From positions 1 through 28,908 of the forward strand of contig JBKQPR010000107.1 in NCBI GenBank assembly GCA_052144935.1: a stretch of 28,908 nt of DNA. The letters run 5' to 3'. This document shows positions 1 through 7,575 of the stretch, piece after piece. A program made the position numbers and the translations under genes. The stretch's first letter is position 1. The number at the start of each line of letters is the position of its first letter. Below the pieces are notes generated by a model. It made no database searches. It saw only the letters and a program-made list of their open reading frames with translations, and was not told where the DNA came from. This DNA is from JOPF133 sp052144935. GTDB taxonomy: Bacteria > Acidobacteriota > Terriglobia > Bryobacterales > Bryobacteraceae.

Positions 1-165
1 GAAATAACCTGATCCAAGTGTTTCAGAGGAGCCTCGCGCCACGCTAGCGGGAGGGACGAACCTACAGACGATTTCACGGCAGAAAGGCCGGTTCGCAGAT
101 CATTACCGCGCAGCGGTTTAGTTCAACGCTCATATGAGCCGATCGGCGCTTCCGCCACGGGCTGC

Positions 166-1404
166 TCAGACCTCTTCGCCGCGCACCAGGTCTTCGTACG
201 TCTCGCGCCGGCGGATCACCCGCCAGGCGGCCCCTTCCACCAGCACCTCCGGCGCGCGGGGGCGCGAGTTGTAGTTTGACGACTGCACGAACCCGTAGGC
301 GCCGGCCGCGCACACGGCCAGGTAATCGCCCGGCATCGCATTGGCCATGTGGCGGCCTAGCGCCAGAAAATCGCCCGTTTCGCAGACCGGCCCCACCACG
401 TCGGCGGTCACCGGCGGCAGGGTGTTGCGGCGCACCGGAATGATCTCGTGGTGGGCCTTGTAGAGGGACGGGCGGATCAGGTCGTTCATGGCCGCATCCA
501 CCACCACGAATTCCTTCGGGCCGTTCCGCTTGCGGTAGAGCACGCGCGCCAGCAGCACGCCGGCCGGTCCCACGATGGACCGCCCCGGCTCCACTATGGC
601 GTGCAATCCGCTGGCCCGCAGCCGGCCGTTCAGGCTCTCGATGAAGCCGCGGATGGCGGGCGCCTTTTCCCCCGCGCGGTACGCGATTCCCAATCCGCCG
701 CCCAGGTCCACGTGCCCGATCGGATGCCCGGCGGCCCGCAACTCCGCCGCCAGGTCCAGCACCTTATCCACGGCCTCCAGGATGGGACTCGGGTCGAGGA
801 TCTGCGAGCCGATGTGGCAGCTCACGCCTTCGGCCGCCAGGTTGTGGAAGCCGCGCGAGCGCTCGTAGACCGCGGCGGCCTCGGCGATCCCAATCCCGAA
901 CTTGTGCTGGCTCAGCCCGGTCGAAATGTACGGGTGCGTGGCGGCGTCCACATGGGGATTCACCCGGATGGAGAAGCCCGCTTTCACCCCGCTCCGCGCC
1001 GCCAGGGCATCGATGAGCGCCAGCTCGGCCTCCGATTCGCAGTTGAAGCTGTGAATGCCGCTAGATAGAGCGTACTCCACTTCGGGGGCCGTTTTTCCGA
1101 CGCCGGAAAACACCACTCGCGACGGATCGCCGCCGGCGCGCAGCACCCGGAACAACTCGCCCCCCGAGACGATATCGAAGCCCGCGCCGGCCCGCGCCAG
1201 CAGCGCCAGCACGCCCAGCGACCCGTTGGCCTTGACGGCGTAACACACCGTGTGCGGCAGGTCTTGAAACGCCTCGTCGTAGGCCCGGTAGTTGGCCAGG
1301 ATCGCTTGGCTCGAGTAGACGTAGGCCGGGGTGCCCACTTGCGCCGCCAGATCCGCCAGGGGGACCTGCTCGCAATAGAGATCGTTGCCGGAGTAAGAGA
1401 ACAT
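166..1404 (-). CDS. lysA: Diaminopimelate decarboxylase (lysine biosynthesis)
   Basis: PLP-dependent fold-type III decarboxylase that converts meso-diaminopimelate to L-lysine, the last step of lysine synthesis, in the cytoplasm. Visible motifs: CYAVKAN with the PLP lysine near residue 58, GFDIVSGGEL, HIGSQI, the phosphate-binding GGGLGI, EPGRSIVG, the active-site CETGD (usually CESGD) and the C-terminal GAYG with SNYNSRPR. The 412-residue length is normal for the family. The frame stays open for another 640 bases upstream, but I chose the ATG at 1404 because MFSYSGNDLYCEQVPL is where family similarity begins and the upstream reading has no known domain. No clear Shine-Dalgarno precedes this start. 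The gene stands alone, divergent from the mazE antitoxin. The flanking stretch 1-165 shows no gene. Confidence 0.95.
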   Translation of the reverse strand: MFSYSGNDLYCEQVPLADLAAQVGTPAYVYSSQAILANYRAYDEAFQDLPHTVCYAVKANGSLGVLALLARAGAGFDIVSGGELFRVLRAGGDPSRVVFSGVGKTAPEVEYALSSGIHSFNCESEAELALIDALAARSGVKAGFSIRVNPHVDAATHPYISTGLSQHKFGIGIAEAAAVYERSRGFHNLAAEGVSCHIGSQILDPSPILEAVDKVLDLAAELRAAGHPIGHVDLGGGLGIAYRAGEKAPAIRGFIESLNGRLRASGLHAIVEPGRSIVGPAGVLLARVLYRKRNGPKEFVVVDAAMNDLIRPSLYKAHHEIIPVRRNTLPPVTADVVGPVCETGDFLALGRHMANAMPGDYLAVCAAGAYGFVQSSNYNSRPRAPEVLVEGAAWRVIRRRETYEDLVRGEEV

Positions 1405-1575
1405 GGGAATCCAGGCGAAGCACCCAGTATGCCACGCGGCGGGATATGTTCTGTGCAGGCCGGGCCGGCTCGCTTGGCAGCGCGGGCCGGGAGCTAACCG
1501 CCCCAGCCGCGGCTCGTGCAGCCGGCCGCGATCGCAATGGCCTGAATCCTGCCACTCATTCTTGCCATCCTCTGC

Positions 1576-1599
1576 TGCCATTTGCTCATGGCATATAAT
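1576..1599 (+). promoter_or_regulatory. Possible mazE promoter with adjacent inverted repeat
   Basis: A consensus -10 hexamer TATAAT lies at 1594-1599, 18 bases before the mazE ATG. Immediately upstream is an inverted repeat, TGCCAT (1576-1581) and ATGGCA (1588-1593) with a 6-base spacer. No good -35 box is seen at the usual distance. An inverted repeat touching the -10 box is where MazE-type antitoxins commonly bind to autoregulate, so this is inferred to be the operator/promoter of the toxin-antitoxin locus. Confidence 0.35.
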
Positions 1600-1617
1600 G
1601 AGGCAGGGATCTCTCCG

Positions 1618-1875
1618 ATGAAGAATTTCCACCTGCCTCTTCCGGACCACGTCTATACCCAGCTCAGGGCGGAGGCGGAGCGGACACAGGTCCCCGCGAC
1701 GGCTTTGGCGCGCGAGGCCGTCGATTGGTGGCTGCGACAGCAGTCCCGCAAGGTCAGGCGGGAAGCGATCGCAGCCTACGCCACGGAAATGGCGGGAACG
1801 CCTCTCGATCTCGACGCGGAGTTGGAGTCGGCGGCCATCGAGCATCTTGTGAAAACCGGCAAGGCAACCAGATGA
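1618..1875 (+). CDS. MazE-like antitoxin (85 aa)
   Basis: Small protein beginning MKNFHLPLPDHVYTQL, with an N-terminal strand followed by helices, consistent with a ribbon-helix-helix DNA-binding antitoxin. The C-terminal tail (LDAELESAAIEHL) is of the kind that wraps a toxin. The identification depends mainly on context: its stop overlaps the start of a MazF-family gene by four bases (ATGA at 1872-1875), the classic antitoxin-toxin arrangement. An in-frame ATG exists slightly upstream, but the ATG at 1618 is preferred because it follows AGGG at about 9 bases and gives the expected N-terminus. The reading frame is intact. The toxin it would neutralise is broken (next entry), so it is now probably an orphan antitoxin or in early decay. 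Confidence 0.72.
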   Translation: MKNFHLPLPDHVYTQLRAEAERTQVPATALAREAVDWWLRQQSRKVRREAIAAYATEMAGTPLDLDAELESAAIEHLVKTGKATR

Positions 1876-2211
1876 AGCGAGGCGAGGTTTACTGGGCCGG
1901 CCTGGTTCCGCGATCGGGATCCGTGCAGACGGGCCGGCAATCCTGGTGTCCAACGACGGTTTCAACCAGGCTCCCGGATGGAGGTCCGTCATTGTGGTTC
2001 CGATCTCAACCTCCTCATCGCAGGGAAGACGCGCACCTACCGTCATTGAGCTTGCAGGTGGGACTGCCGGTTTGCCGAGGATGAGCTTTGCCGTGTGCCA
2101 TCAAGTGACCACGTTGGACGCGCGAAACTGACCAGTAGGGTCGGCAGTCTCCCGTCTGAATCCCTGCGTGAAGTCGACGAAGGGATCAAGGCCGCGATGG
2201 ATCTCGACTGA
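1872..2211 (+). pseudogene. mazF: MazF-type mRNA interferase, broken by two frameshifts
   Basis: The sequence reads as a MazF/PemK endoribonuclease in three successive frames. Frame 1 from ATG 1872 gives MKRGEVYWAGLVPRSGS then QTGR. Near 1935 it must shift to read PAILVSNDGFNQAPGW, then VIVVPIS and FAVCHQVTTLDAR. That frame meets TGA at 2129, while a third frame from about 2122 continues AKLTSRVGSLPSESLREV and EGIKAAMDLD to a stop at 2209-2211. Joined, the pieces cover about 113 codons, the normal MazF length, with both the N-terminal toxin motif and the conserved CHQVTTLD segment. Two independent shifts in 340 bases suggest real inactivation rather than one sequencing error, although an error-prone assembly cannot be excluded. 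The start overlaps mazE by four bases. Confidence 0.85.
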
Positions 2212-2477
2212 ACCTCTGTTTTGGCCGGGTAAGACTTCCGCCGGTGATTGTAGCGAGCCGCCCAGGTCGCGGCATTCCTTGCGCGGCTTCTAGGCCAGCC
2301 ACGGGGCTGGGGTTTCCGGATGGCGAGCTGCGGAATCTTGATCTGCCGATCCCCGGAGTCGTTGAGGCATTCCGTTAAATCTCCTAAAAGTTCCAAATTC
2401 TGGCCCTCGTGGTTGCGCTTTCCCCCTGCTTTGCGGTACAAGATGGTACCATCAAGTACATTCATGGTAGCAATGGG
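2212..2477. other. Intergenic stretch before the sugar operon
   Basis: 266 bases with no convincing gene on either strand. A minus-strand frame is open across it but has no recognisable domain and runs antisense to the epimerase gene. No rho-independent terminator or strong promoter was recognised. It should contain the promoter of the four-gene sugar operon. Confidence 0.4.
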
Positions 2478-3557
2478 GTGATTTCGCACTATCAGAACCG
2501 ACGAGCTCTGGTCACAGGGGGACTGGGCTTCATCGGCAGCAACCTGAGTCTCCGGCTGGCCGCCGCCGGATCCCGGGTCACGGTGGTCGATTCCTCGATC
2601 GCCGGATGCGGGGCCAATCCCCGCAACCTGGAAGCCGCCAGCGGAATCCGCGTGATCCACTGCGACATCGGCTCCCCCGACGTTTTCGCGGAAGAGATAC
2701 GCGCCGCCGATATCGTCTTCAACCTGGCCGGTGAAGTCAGCCACCTCCACAGCATGCGCCAGCCGGGCCGCGACGCCGAACTCAACGCCGGCGCCCAGCT
2801 TCGTTTCCTGGACGGCTGCGCGCGCCTCTCGCCCGGCTTGCGGGTGGTCTACGCCAGCACCCGCCAGATCTACGGGGCGCCCCGTTACCTGCCGGTGGAT
2901 GAGGCCCATCCTATTCAGCCCGTGGATTTTAACGGCATCCACAAATATGCCGCCACGTCCTATCACCTGCTTTACCATGCGATGGGCCGGCTGGACACCA
3001 GGGTCCTCTGCCTGACCAATGTTTATGGGCCTCGGATGGCCCTCCACATCCCCGGCCAGGGTTTCCTCGGAAACTTTCTCCGGCGGGTGCTCTGCGGGGA
3101 ATCCCTGGAAGTGTTCGGCGATGGCCGCCAGTTGCGCGACCCGGTTTTTGTGGACGATGCGGTGAATGCCTTCCTGGTGGCCGGCGCTGTCCGGGATCCG
3201 CTCACGCGCCTGTGGAATGTGGGAGGCCGCGAAGCGCTCAGCCTGGGTTCCATCGCCTGCGTCCTAAGCGCCGCCGCCGGCGTGGCGCCGCCGGTCTTCC
3301 GCCCCTTCCCCCCCGAGCACAAGAGCATCGATATCGGTAGCTACACCACGGATTCCAGCCGCATCCTGCGCGACTTGGGCTGGCGGCCGCACGTGGGCTT
3401 CCGCCAGGGGATCGCCCGTTCTCTCGAATTCTTTCGCCGCGAGTGGCCCCACTATCTTCCCGGCATGCTTCCGGGCGCGCTTCCTGGTGTGGTCGCGCCA
3501 GTCCCCGCCGGCTCCATCACGCTGGACGCGCCGGATGCCCGCCCCATCGCCGTATGA
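2478..3557 (+). CDS. NAD-dependent sugar epimerase/dehydratase (extended SDR)
   Basis: 359-residue extended short-chain dehydrogenase that would act on a nucleotide-activated sugar. The Rossmann motif TGGLGFIGSN is at residues 13-22, the adenine/ribose site VVDSS follows, FNLAGEVSH is at about 81-89, and the conserved VYAST-RQIYG and DEAHPIQP stretches are present. The catalytic YxxxK site reads FNGIHKYAA: the lysine (K156) is kept, but the tyrosine position is asparagine (N152). The start is uncertain. GTG 2478 gives the usual few residues before the Rossmann strand, while the frame is open back to GTG 2409. First gene of a same-strand cluster; the methyltransferase follows after 19 bases. 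Sugar specificity cannot be read from sequence; GDP- or UDP/CDP-sugar epimerase or dehydratase are all possible. Confidence 0.85.
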   Translation: MISHYQNRRALVTGGLGFIGSNLSLRLAAAGSRVTVVDSSIAGCGANPRNLEAASGIRVIHCDIGSPDVFAEEIRAADIVFNLAGEVSHLHSMRQPGRDAELNAGAQLRFLDGCARLSPGLRVVYASTRQIYGAPRYLPVDEAHPIQPVDFNGIHKYAATSYHLLYHAMGRLDTRVLCLTNVYGPRMALHIPGQGFLGNFLRRVLCGESLEVFGDGRQLRDPVFVDDAVNAFLVAGAVRDPLTRLWNVGGREALSLGSIACVLSAAAGVAPPVFRPFPPEHKSIDIGSYTTDSSRILRDLGWRPHVGFRQGIARSLEFFRREWPHYLPGMLPGALPGVVAPVPAGSITLDAPDARPIAV

Positions 3558-3576
3558 ACGGAGGAGGCCCGCGGGA

Positions 3577-4338
3577 ATGAGCGGCCTCATGAACCCGGCG
3601 GAGTTGGACAACGTGGCCCGCTGGGAGCGCGATTTCTGGTGGTACCGCGGGATGCGCGCCATCCTCTTCCGGACGTTGGACCCGTATCTCGACGGCCGCC
3701 CGGTCCTGCGCGCCCTGGACGCCGGATGCGGCACGGGCTACCTTTCCCGGCTGCTCCAGACCGAGCGGCGCTGGCCCGTCGTCCCCATGGATCTCAGCGC
3801 CGAGGGCCTGCGATACGCGCGAGAGATGGCCGTCGAGCGCCCTGTACAAGGCGATGTGTGCAGTCTGCCGTTCGTGTCCGGCTGCTTCGACCTGGTGCTC
3901 TCGATCGACGTCCTGGCCCACCTTCCGCGCCCCAACGAGCAACGCGCGGCAGGCGAGATGGCCCGCGTTCTGGCGCCGGGTGGCCTGCTGGCCGTGCGCA
4001 CCGCCGCTTTCGACTTCCTGCACAGCCGCCATTCGGAGTTTGTCTTCGAAAGCCAGCGCTTCACCCGCCGCCGGCTGATGGATCTGTTTACCGTATCGGG
4101 CATTCGGGTGCTCCGCTGCAGCTACGCCAACTCTCTGCTGCTGCCGGTGGCCGCCGCCAAATTCCGGCTGTGGGAGCCGCTGGCGCGCCGCCGGCCGGCG
4201 AGCGGCGTGGAACCCATCCCGCCGTGGCTCGACCGCCTGCTCTATGCGGCGCTGGCCGCCGAAGCCGCCTGGCTGAGCCGTGGCCGCGACCTTCCCGCCG
4301 GCCAATCCCTGATCCTGATCGGCCGGAGGACCGGGTAG
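3577..4338 (+). CDS. Class I SAM-dependent methyltransferase
   Basis: 253-residue methyltransferase of the Methyltransf_11 type. Motif I LDAGCGTGY is at residues 47-55, an acidic residue ends the second strand (PMDLSAEGL), motif II-like FDLVLSIDVLAHL follows, and the post-motif segment is ARVLAPGGLLAVRT. The start at ATG 3577 is supported by the strong Shine-Dalgarno GGAGGAGG at about 3560-3567; the longer open frame overlaps the epimerase gene and is rejected. It lies 19 bases after the epimerase gene and 2 bases before the glycosyltransferase gene, so it is very probably co-transcribed. By context it may O- or N-methylate a sugar or lipid-linked intermediate, but the substrate is unknown. 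Confidence 0.88.
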   Translation: MSGLMNPAELDNVARWERDFWWYRGMRAILFRTLDPYLDGRPVLRALDAGCGTGYLSRLLQTERRWPVVPMDLSAEGLRYAREMAVERPVQGDVCSLPFVSGCFDLVLSIDVLAHLPRPNEQRAAGEMARVLAPGGLLAVRTAAFDFLHSRHSEFVFESQRFTRRRLMDLFTVSGIRVLRCSYANSLLLPVAAAKFRLWEPLARRRPASGVEPIPPWLDRLLYAALAAEAAWLSRGRDLPAGQSLILIGRRTG

Positions 4339-4340
4339 CC

Positions 4341-5057
4341 ATGCCCGCCCCCAAATTCCCCTCCCTAAGCGTCTTCTTTCCGGCTTACAACGACGCCCCG
4401 TCGCTGCCCGGCCTGATCGCCAGGACGTTCGAAGTTCTGGAAGCCCACGTGGCGGATTACGAAGTGATCGTGGTCGACGACGGCAGCCGGGACCAGACGG
4501 CCCAAGTCCTGGAAGAGCTGCGCGCCGCCCACGCCCCCCGTCTCCGCGTGATCACCCACCCCGAAAACCTGGGCTACGGCGGCGCGCTGCGCAGCGGATT
4601 TCGGGCCGCCACTCGCGAGTTTGTTTTTTACACCGATGGCGACGGCCAGTACGATGCCGGCGAGCTTCCCTCCCTGCTGGCGCTGGCCGGTCCTTCCACC
4701 GGCCTGGTCAACGGTTACAAGCTGGAGCGCCACGACCCGCACCACCGCGTGTGGATCGGCAAGATCTATCACTTCTGCGCCCGCCTGCTGTTCCGCATCC
4801 GCATCCGGGATATCGATTGCGATTACCGCCTGATCCGCCGGGAGTTGCTGGACCGGATGCACCTTACCTCCACCAGCGGCGCCATTTGTGTGGAACTGGT
4901 CCGCAAGCTGGAGCTGAGCGGCTGCCAGGTGGCCGAAATCGGCGTACACCACTACCCGCGCCTGCATGGAAGGTCGCAATTCTTCCGCGTGCGGTCACTG
5001 GTCAGTACCCTGATCCAATTGCTGCGCCTGTGGGTGCGCCTCGGGATCTTCCCATGA
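4341..5057 (+). CDS. GT2 glycosyltransferase (dolichol-phosphate-mannose synthase-like)
   Basis: 238-residue family 2 glycosyltransferase with the GT-A fold. It shows SLSVFFPAYNDAPSL, the nucleotide-binding EVIVVDDGS (residues 41-49), NLGYGGALRSGF and the metal-binding TDGDGQYD with the DxD at about 99-101. The later part (DIDCDYRLIRRELLD) resembles polyprenyl-phosphate mannosyl/glucosyl transferases. It lacks the long C-terminal membrane helices of many relatives; only a short hydrophobic tail (LVSTLIQLLRLWVRLGI) is present, suggesting peripheral membrane association. Start ATG 4341 follows GGAGGA at 4325-4330. The stop overlaps the next gene by four bases (ATGA), which implies translational coupling with the aminotransferase. 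It probably moves an activated sugar to a lipid carrier or acceptor. Confidence 0.9.
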   Translation: MPAPKFPSLSVFFPAYNDAPSLPGLIARTFEVLEAHVADYEVIVVDDGSRDQTAQVLEELRAAHAPRLRVITHPENLGYGGALRSGFRAATREFVFYTDGDGQYDAGELPSLLALAGPSTGLVNGYKLERHDPHHRVWIGKIYHFCARLLFRIRIRDIDCDYRLIRRELLDRMHLTSTSGAICVELVRKLELSGCQVAEIGVHHYPRLHGRSQFFRVRSLVSTLIQLLRLWVRLGIFP

Positions 5058-6160
5058 GCGTCCCGATGCTGGATCTGCGGCCCATGCTGGCCGAAACCGA
5101 ACCCCTCTGGCGCGCCCACCTGGCCCGCCTCTTCGAGCGGATGCAATTCGTGTTGGGGGAACAGGTGGCGGCTTTCGAGCGCGAATTCGCCGCCGCGCTG
5201 GGGGCCCGTTTTGCCGTAGCCGTGGCGTCGGGCACCGCCGCGATCGAACTGGGGCTGCGCGCCGCCGGATTGGCCGCCTCGGGCGCGGAAGTGATCGTGC
5301 CCGCCCTCACCTCGCCTTTCACCGCCCAGGCGGTGCTGGCGGCGGGTTGCCGGCCGCGGTTCGCGGATGTCGATCCCGTTCACCTGCTGCTCGATCCCGC
5401 CAGCGCCGAGGATCATTGCGGCCGGCGCACGCGAGCCCTGGTCCGAGCTATGGTGCCGGTGCATCTTTACGGCCAGCCCTGCGACATGGGTCCGCTCGGC
5501 GAGCTGGCCCGCAGCCGCGGTCTGACCATCGTCCAGGACGCCTGCCAGGCCCACGGGGCACGCTCCGGCGGGCAGCCGTTGACGCGTTTCTCACCCGCGG
5601 TGGCCTACAGCTTCTATCCCACCAAGAACCTTCCCTGTCTCGGCGACGGCGGCGCGCTGCTCACCGATTCCGCCAGCGTCGCGAAAAAGCTGCGACGGCT
5701 GCGCGATGGCGGACGGAACAACGATCAGGTTGCCCGCATGCCCGCCATCAATGCGCGGCTGGATGAAATGCAGGCCTGCTATCTGCGGGCCTTTCTCGGG
5801 AAGCTGGAAGAGTGGAACGCGCGCCGCGTCCGCCTGGCCCGTCTCTACGATGAGGCGCTGGCCGGGTGCGGGGCGGTGACCCCGTTGCCGCGCCGTGAGG
5901 GTTCGGTGTGCCATCTTTATGTGGTGCGGGCGCGCCGCCGCACAAGGCTGCGAGAGCACCTGGCCCGCCACGGCATCCTCACCGGCGTACACTATCCCGT
6001 GCCCCTGCACCTGCAGCCGGCGTTCCGGGATAGCGGCTCGAAGCGCGGAGATTTCCCGGTCGCCGAGCGGGCCTGCCGCGAGATTCTCTCGCTGCCTTTG
6101 TGGCCGCACATGGCGGAGAGCGCGGTGGAGGAAGTGGCGGGGCGCATACGGGAGCTGTAG
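5054..6160 (+). CDS. DegT/DnrJ/EryC1/StrS sugar aminotransferase
   Basis: 368-residue PLP enzyme of fold type I that transaminates keto-sugars in amino-sugar biosynthesis. Motifs: SGTAAIELGLRA (cofactor phosphate loop, about 59-70), VPVHLYGQ, QDACQAHGA with the PLP-ring Asp, and YSFYPTKNLPCLGDGGAL with the Schiff-base lysine at about K191. HYPVPLHLQPAF and the family C-terminus follow. Start ATG 5054 overlaps the glycosyltransferase stop by four bases. It is the last gene of the operon; its stop is only 16 bases from the end of the convergent YceI-like gene. The final 194 bases are nearly duplicated at 11600-11793 (about 89% identical), so a second aminotransferase gene once existed here or was brought in. 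Confidence 0.92.
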   Translation: MSVPMLDLRPMLAETEPLWRAHLARLFERMQFVLGEQVAAFEREFAAALGARFAVAVASGTAAIELGLRAAGLAASGAEVIVPALTSPFTAQAVLAAGCRPRFADVDPVHLLLDPASAEDHCGRRTRALVRAMVPVHLYGQPCDMGPLGELARSRGLTIVQDACQAHGARSGGQPLTRFSPAVAYSFYPTKNLPCLGDGGALLTDSASVAKKLRRLRDGGRNNDQVARMPAINARLDEMQACYLRAFLGKLEEWNARRVRLARLYDEALAGCGAVTPLPRREGSVCHLYVVRARRRTRLREHLARHGILTGVHYPVPLHLQPAFRDSGSKRGDFPVAERACREILSLPLWPHMAESAVEEVAGRIREL

Positions 6161-6176
6161 CTTGAGGGGCGGCCAC

Positions 6177-6718
6177 TCACAACGGACGCCACGTCATTTC
6201 CACACGCACCGGCATTTCGTTCTTGGTTGGGATTGCCAGGAGCGAGGGCGGCTCGATTTTAAAATCGGACATTGTGGCCGGAATCGTTCCCGTGATCCGG
6301 GCTTGGTTGCCTTGCGCCACGTGCTGGAAAGGAACCTGCTTGTACTGGACCGTCTGGCCGGCAAACTGGATTTCCAAATCGGCCTGAATGGTGGCTGATC
6401 CGGCTGCATCCTCAGGCAGGCGGAACCGTACCGTGACCATCGGAAATTGTGCGCCGCGCGCCACTTGGATCATGTGAAGATCGCGGTTGCTGTCTCCCGA
6501 GTCGAACGACTTGACAGGCACTGCAATCAGGAAATCGCACTGCCCACTATGGCAGACGCCTTTGCCGCGCGCCATGTGGCTCACACCATCGATCTGATGC
6601 AGCGGGTGAGACACATGGTATAGGTGAGAGTAGATTGTTCCAGGGCCCATTGGCTGTCCGCTCCGAACAGTGCCGAAGGTGCGAGAACCAGGAAAGCCGC
6701 CAGCGTCTTCTTATTCAT
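6177..6718 (-). pseudogene. YceI-like secreted protein, frameshifted
   Basis: Two minus-strand frames join into one YceI-family protein of about 180 residues. From ATG 6718 it reads MNKKTLAAFLVLAPSALFGA, a clear signal peptide, then SQWALEQSTLTY. The rest lies in a different frame: YHVSHPLHQIDGVSH, FLIAVPVKSFDSGDSNRD (the family's conserved RDxHM region), then ITGTIPATMSDFKI and the stop at 6177. The break is at CTATACC (plus-strand 6617-6623), where one extra TA dinucleotide, or loss of one base, would restore the frame. YceI proteins are periplasmic lipocalin-like proteins that bind polyisoprenoid lipids. It follows the membrane-protein gene by 8 bases and ends the three-gene operon. A sequencing slip, a recent mutation or programmed slippage cannot be separated from this sequence alone. 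Confidence 0.78.
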
Positions 6719-6726
6719 AACCCCGC

Positions 6727-7575
6727 TCAGAATTTGATGGAAACGGACAGCACCGCGAGCCCGAACGCCGTGTACGTCACCGCGGCCACCGCCCCATGCT
6801 CCTTGGCAAACCCATGAGCCTTTTCCCCCTTGTCTTCCTGACTGAGGGCCATCGCCCCCAGAATGGGGGTCAGGATCATCCCCGGACCATGAATCCAAGC
6901 CAGGGCCTTGTGCAGCCGGATGGGGCCACGCGTGGTAGTCCCAGGTATCCTTGGTGCGCGGATGGCATAGTAAGCGGTCATGAAATACATGTCCGCCGTC
7001 ACCGACCCCAGGGCGCCATGCACGTCTCGGCCGGTCGCGGTGCTGTGCTTTCCGCCGGCCATGGTGGAGGTGACGATCGTGGCGACCAAAGGAGCGAGCG
7101 TGATCAAACCGAACCGTTGATGCAACTTGAGCATGTGCGACCGTTTGTCCAACCGCGCCTGATCCTGGGCACTGCCCTTGGTCTGATCGACCGGGAAACC
7201 GAGGTCGCCCAGCGAAGGCGCCTCGGGATTCCCCGAAGCGGTCAAAGCCAGGTTCATCGTCTGCTTCGCCCCAGCCGTCAGCGTCACTTTGGATGTTTGA
7301 GGGCCGAACCCTTCCGCCGATACGGTAACTTCGTAATCCCCCGCGCCGAGGTTGGGCACGGTGTAGACACCAGCCGCATCGGTCTGGGTCTCGATCGATT
7401 GACCGGTCGCCAGATTCTTGGCCGAGACGTGGGCGTTGGGAACGGCTGCTCCCGAGGGATTGGTGACCGTGCCGGAGATCGTGGCAATGTCACCCGCCTG
7501 CGCCCTCATTGTGCCGGAGATCAGCAGAGAGAGTATCGAAATTTCCAGAAGGAATTTCGCGGCTTTTGCATTCAT
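6727..7575 (-). CDS. Carboxypeptidase-regulatory-like domain fused to a His-rich four-helix membrane domain
   Basis: 282 residues. An N-terminal signal/anchor (about 8-25) leads to a CarboxypepD_reg-like beta-sandwich (about 30-110; ISGTVTNPSGAAVPNAHV, TDAAGVYTVPNLGAGDYEV). The C-terminal half has about four hydrophobic helices: FGLITLAPLVATIV, SVTADMYFMTAYYAI, GMILTPILGAMAL and AVTYTAFGLAVLSV. Histidines sit near the helix ends (KLHQ, DVHGALG, RLHKALAWIHG, AHGFAKEHG), the pattern seen in b-type cytochromes such as cytochrome b561; haem binding is my inference. The partner gene downstream is YceI-like, and YceI with cytochrome b561 is a known neighbourhood in other bacteria. Start ATG 7575 has AAGGAG about 10 bases upstream and overlaps the preceding gene's stop by four bases. 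Confidence 0.75.
   Translation of the reverse strand: MNAKAAKFLLEISILSLLISGTMRAQAGDIATISGTVTNPSGAAVPNAHVSAKNLATGQSIETQTDAAGVYTVPNLGAGDYEVTVSAEGFGPQTSKVTLTAGAKQTMNLALTASGNPEAPSLGDLGFPVDQTKGSAQDQARLDKRSHMLKLHQRFGLITLAPLVATIVTSTMAGGKHSTATGRDVHGALGSVTADMYFMTAYYAIRAPRIPGTTTRGPIRLHKALAWIHGPGMILTPILGAMALSQEDKGEKAHGFAKEHGAVAAVTYTAFGLAVLSVSIKF

Noticed and set aside
1..165. Possible partial gene at the left edge
   Set aside because: The only frame crossing here is antisense to lysA and has no domain; nothing supports a gene.
1405..2046. Upstream extension of lysA adding over 200 residues
   Set aside because: It runs antisense through mazE and mazF and shows no domain; family similarity begins at the ATG at 1404.
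2043..3047. 334-residue minus-strand frame
   Set aside because: Antisense to the epimerase gene, whose codon pattern and motifs are clear; the antisense product has no recognisable motif.
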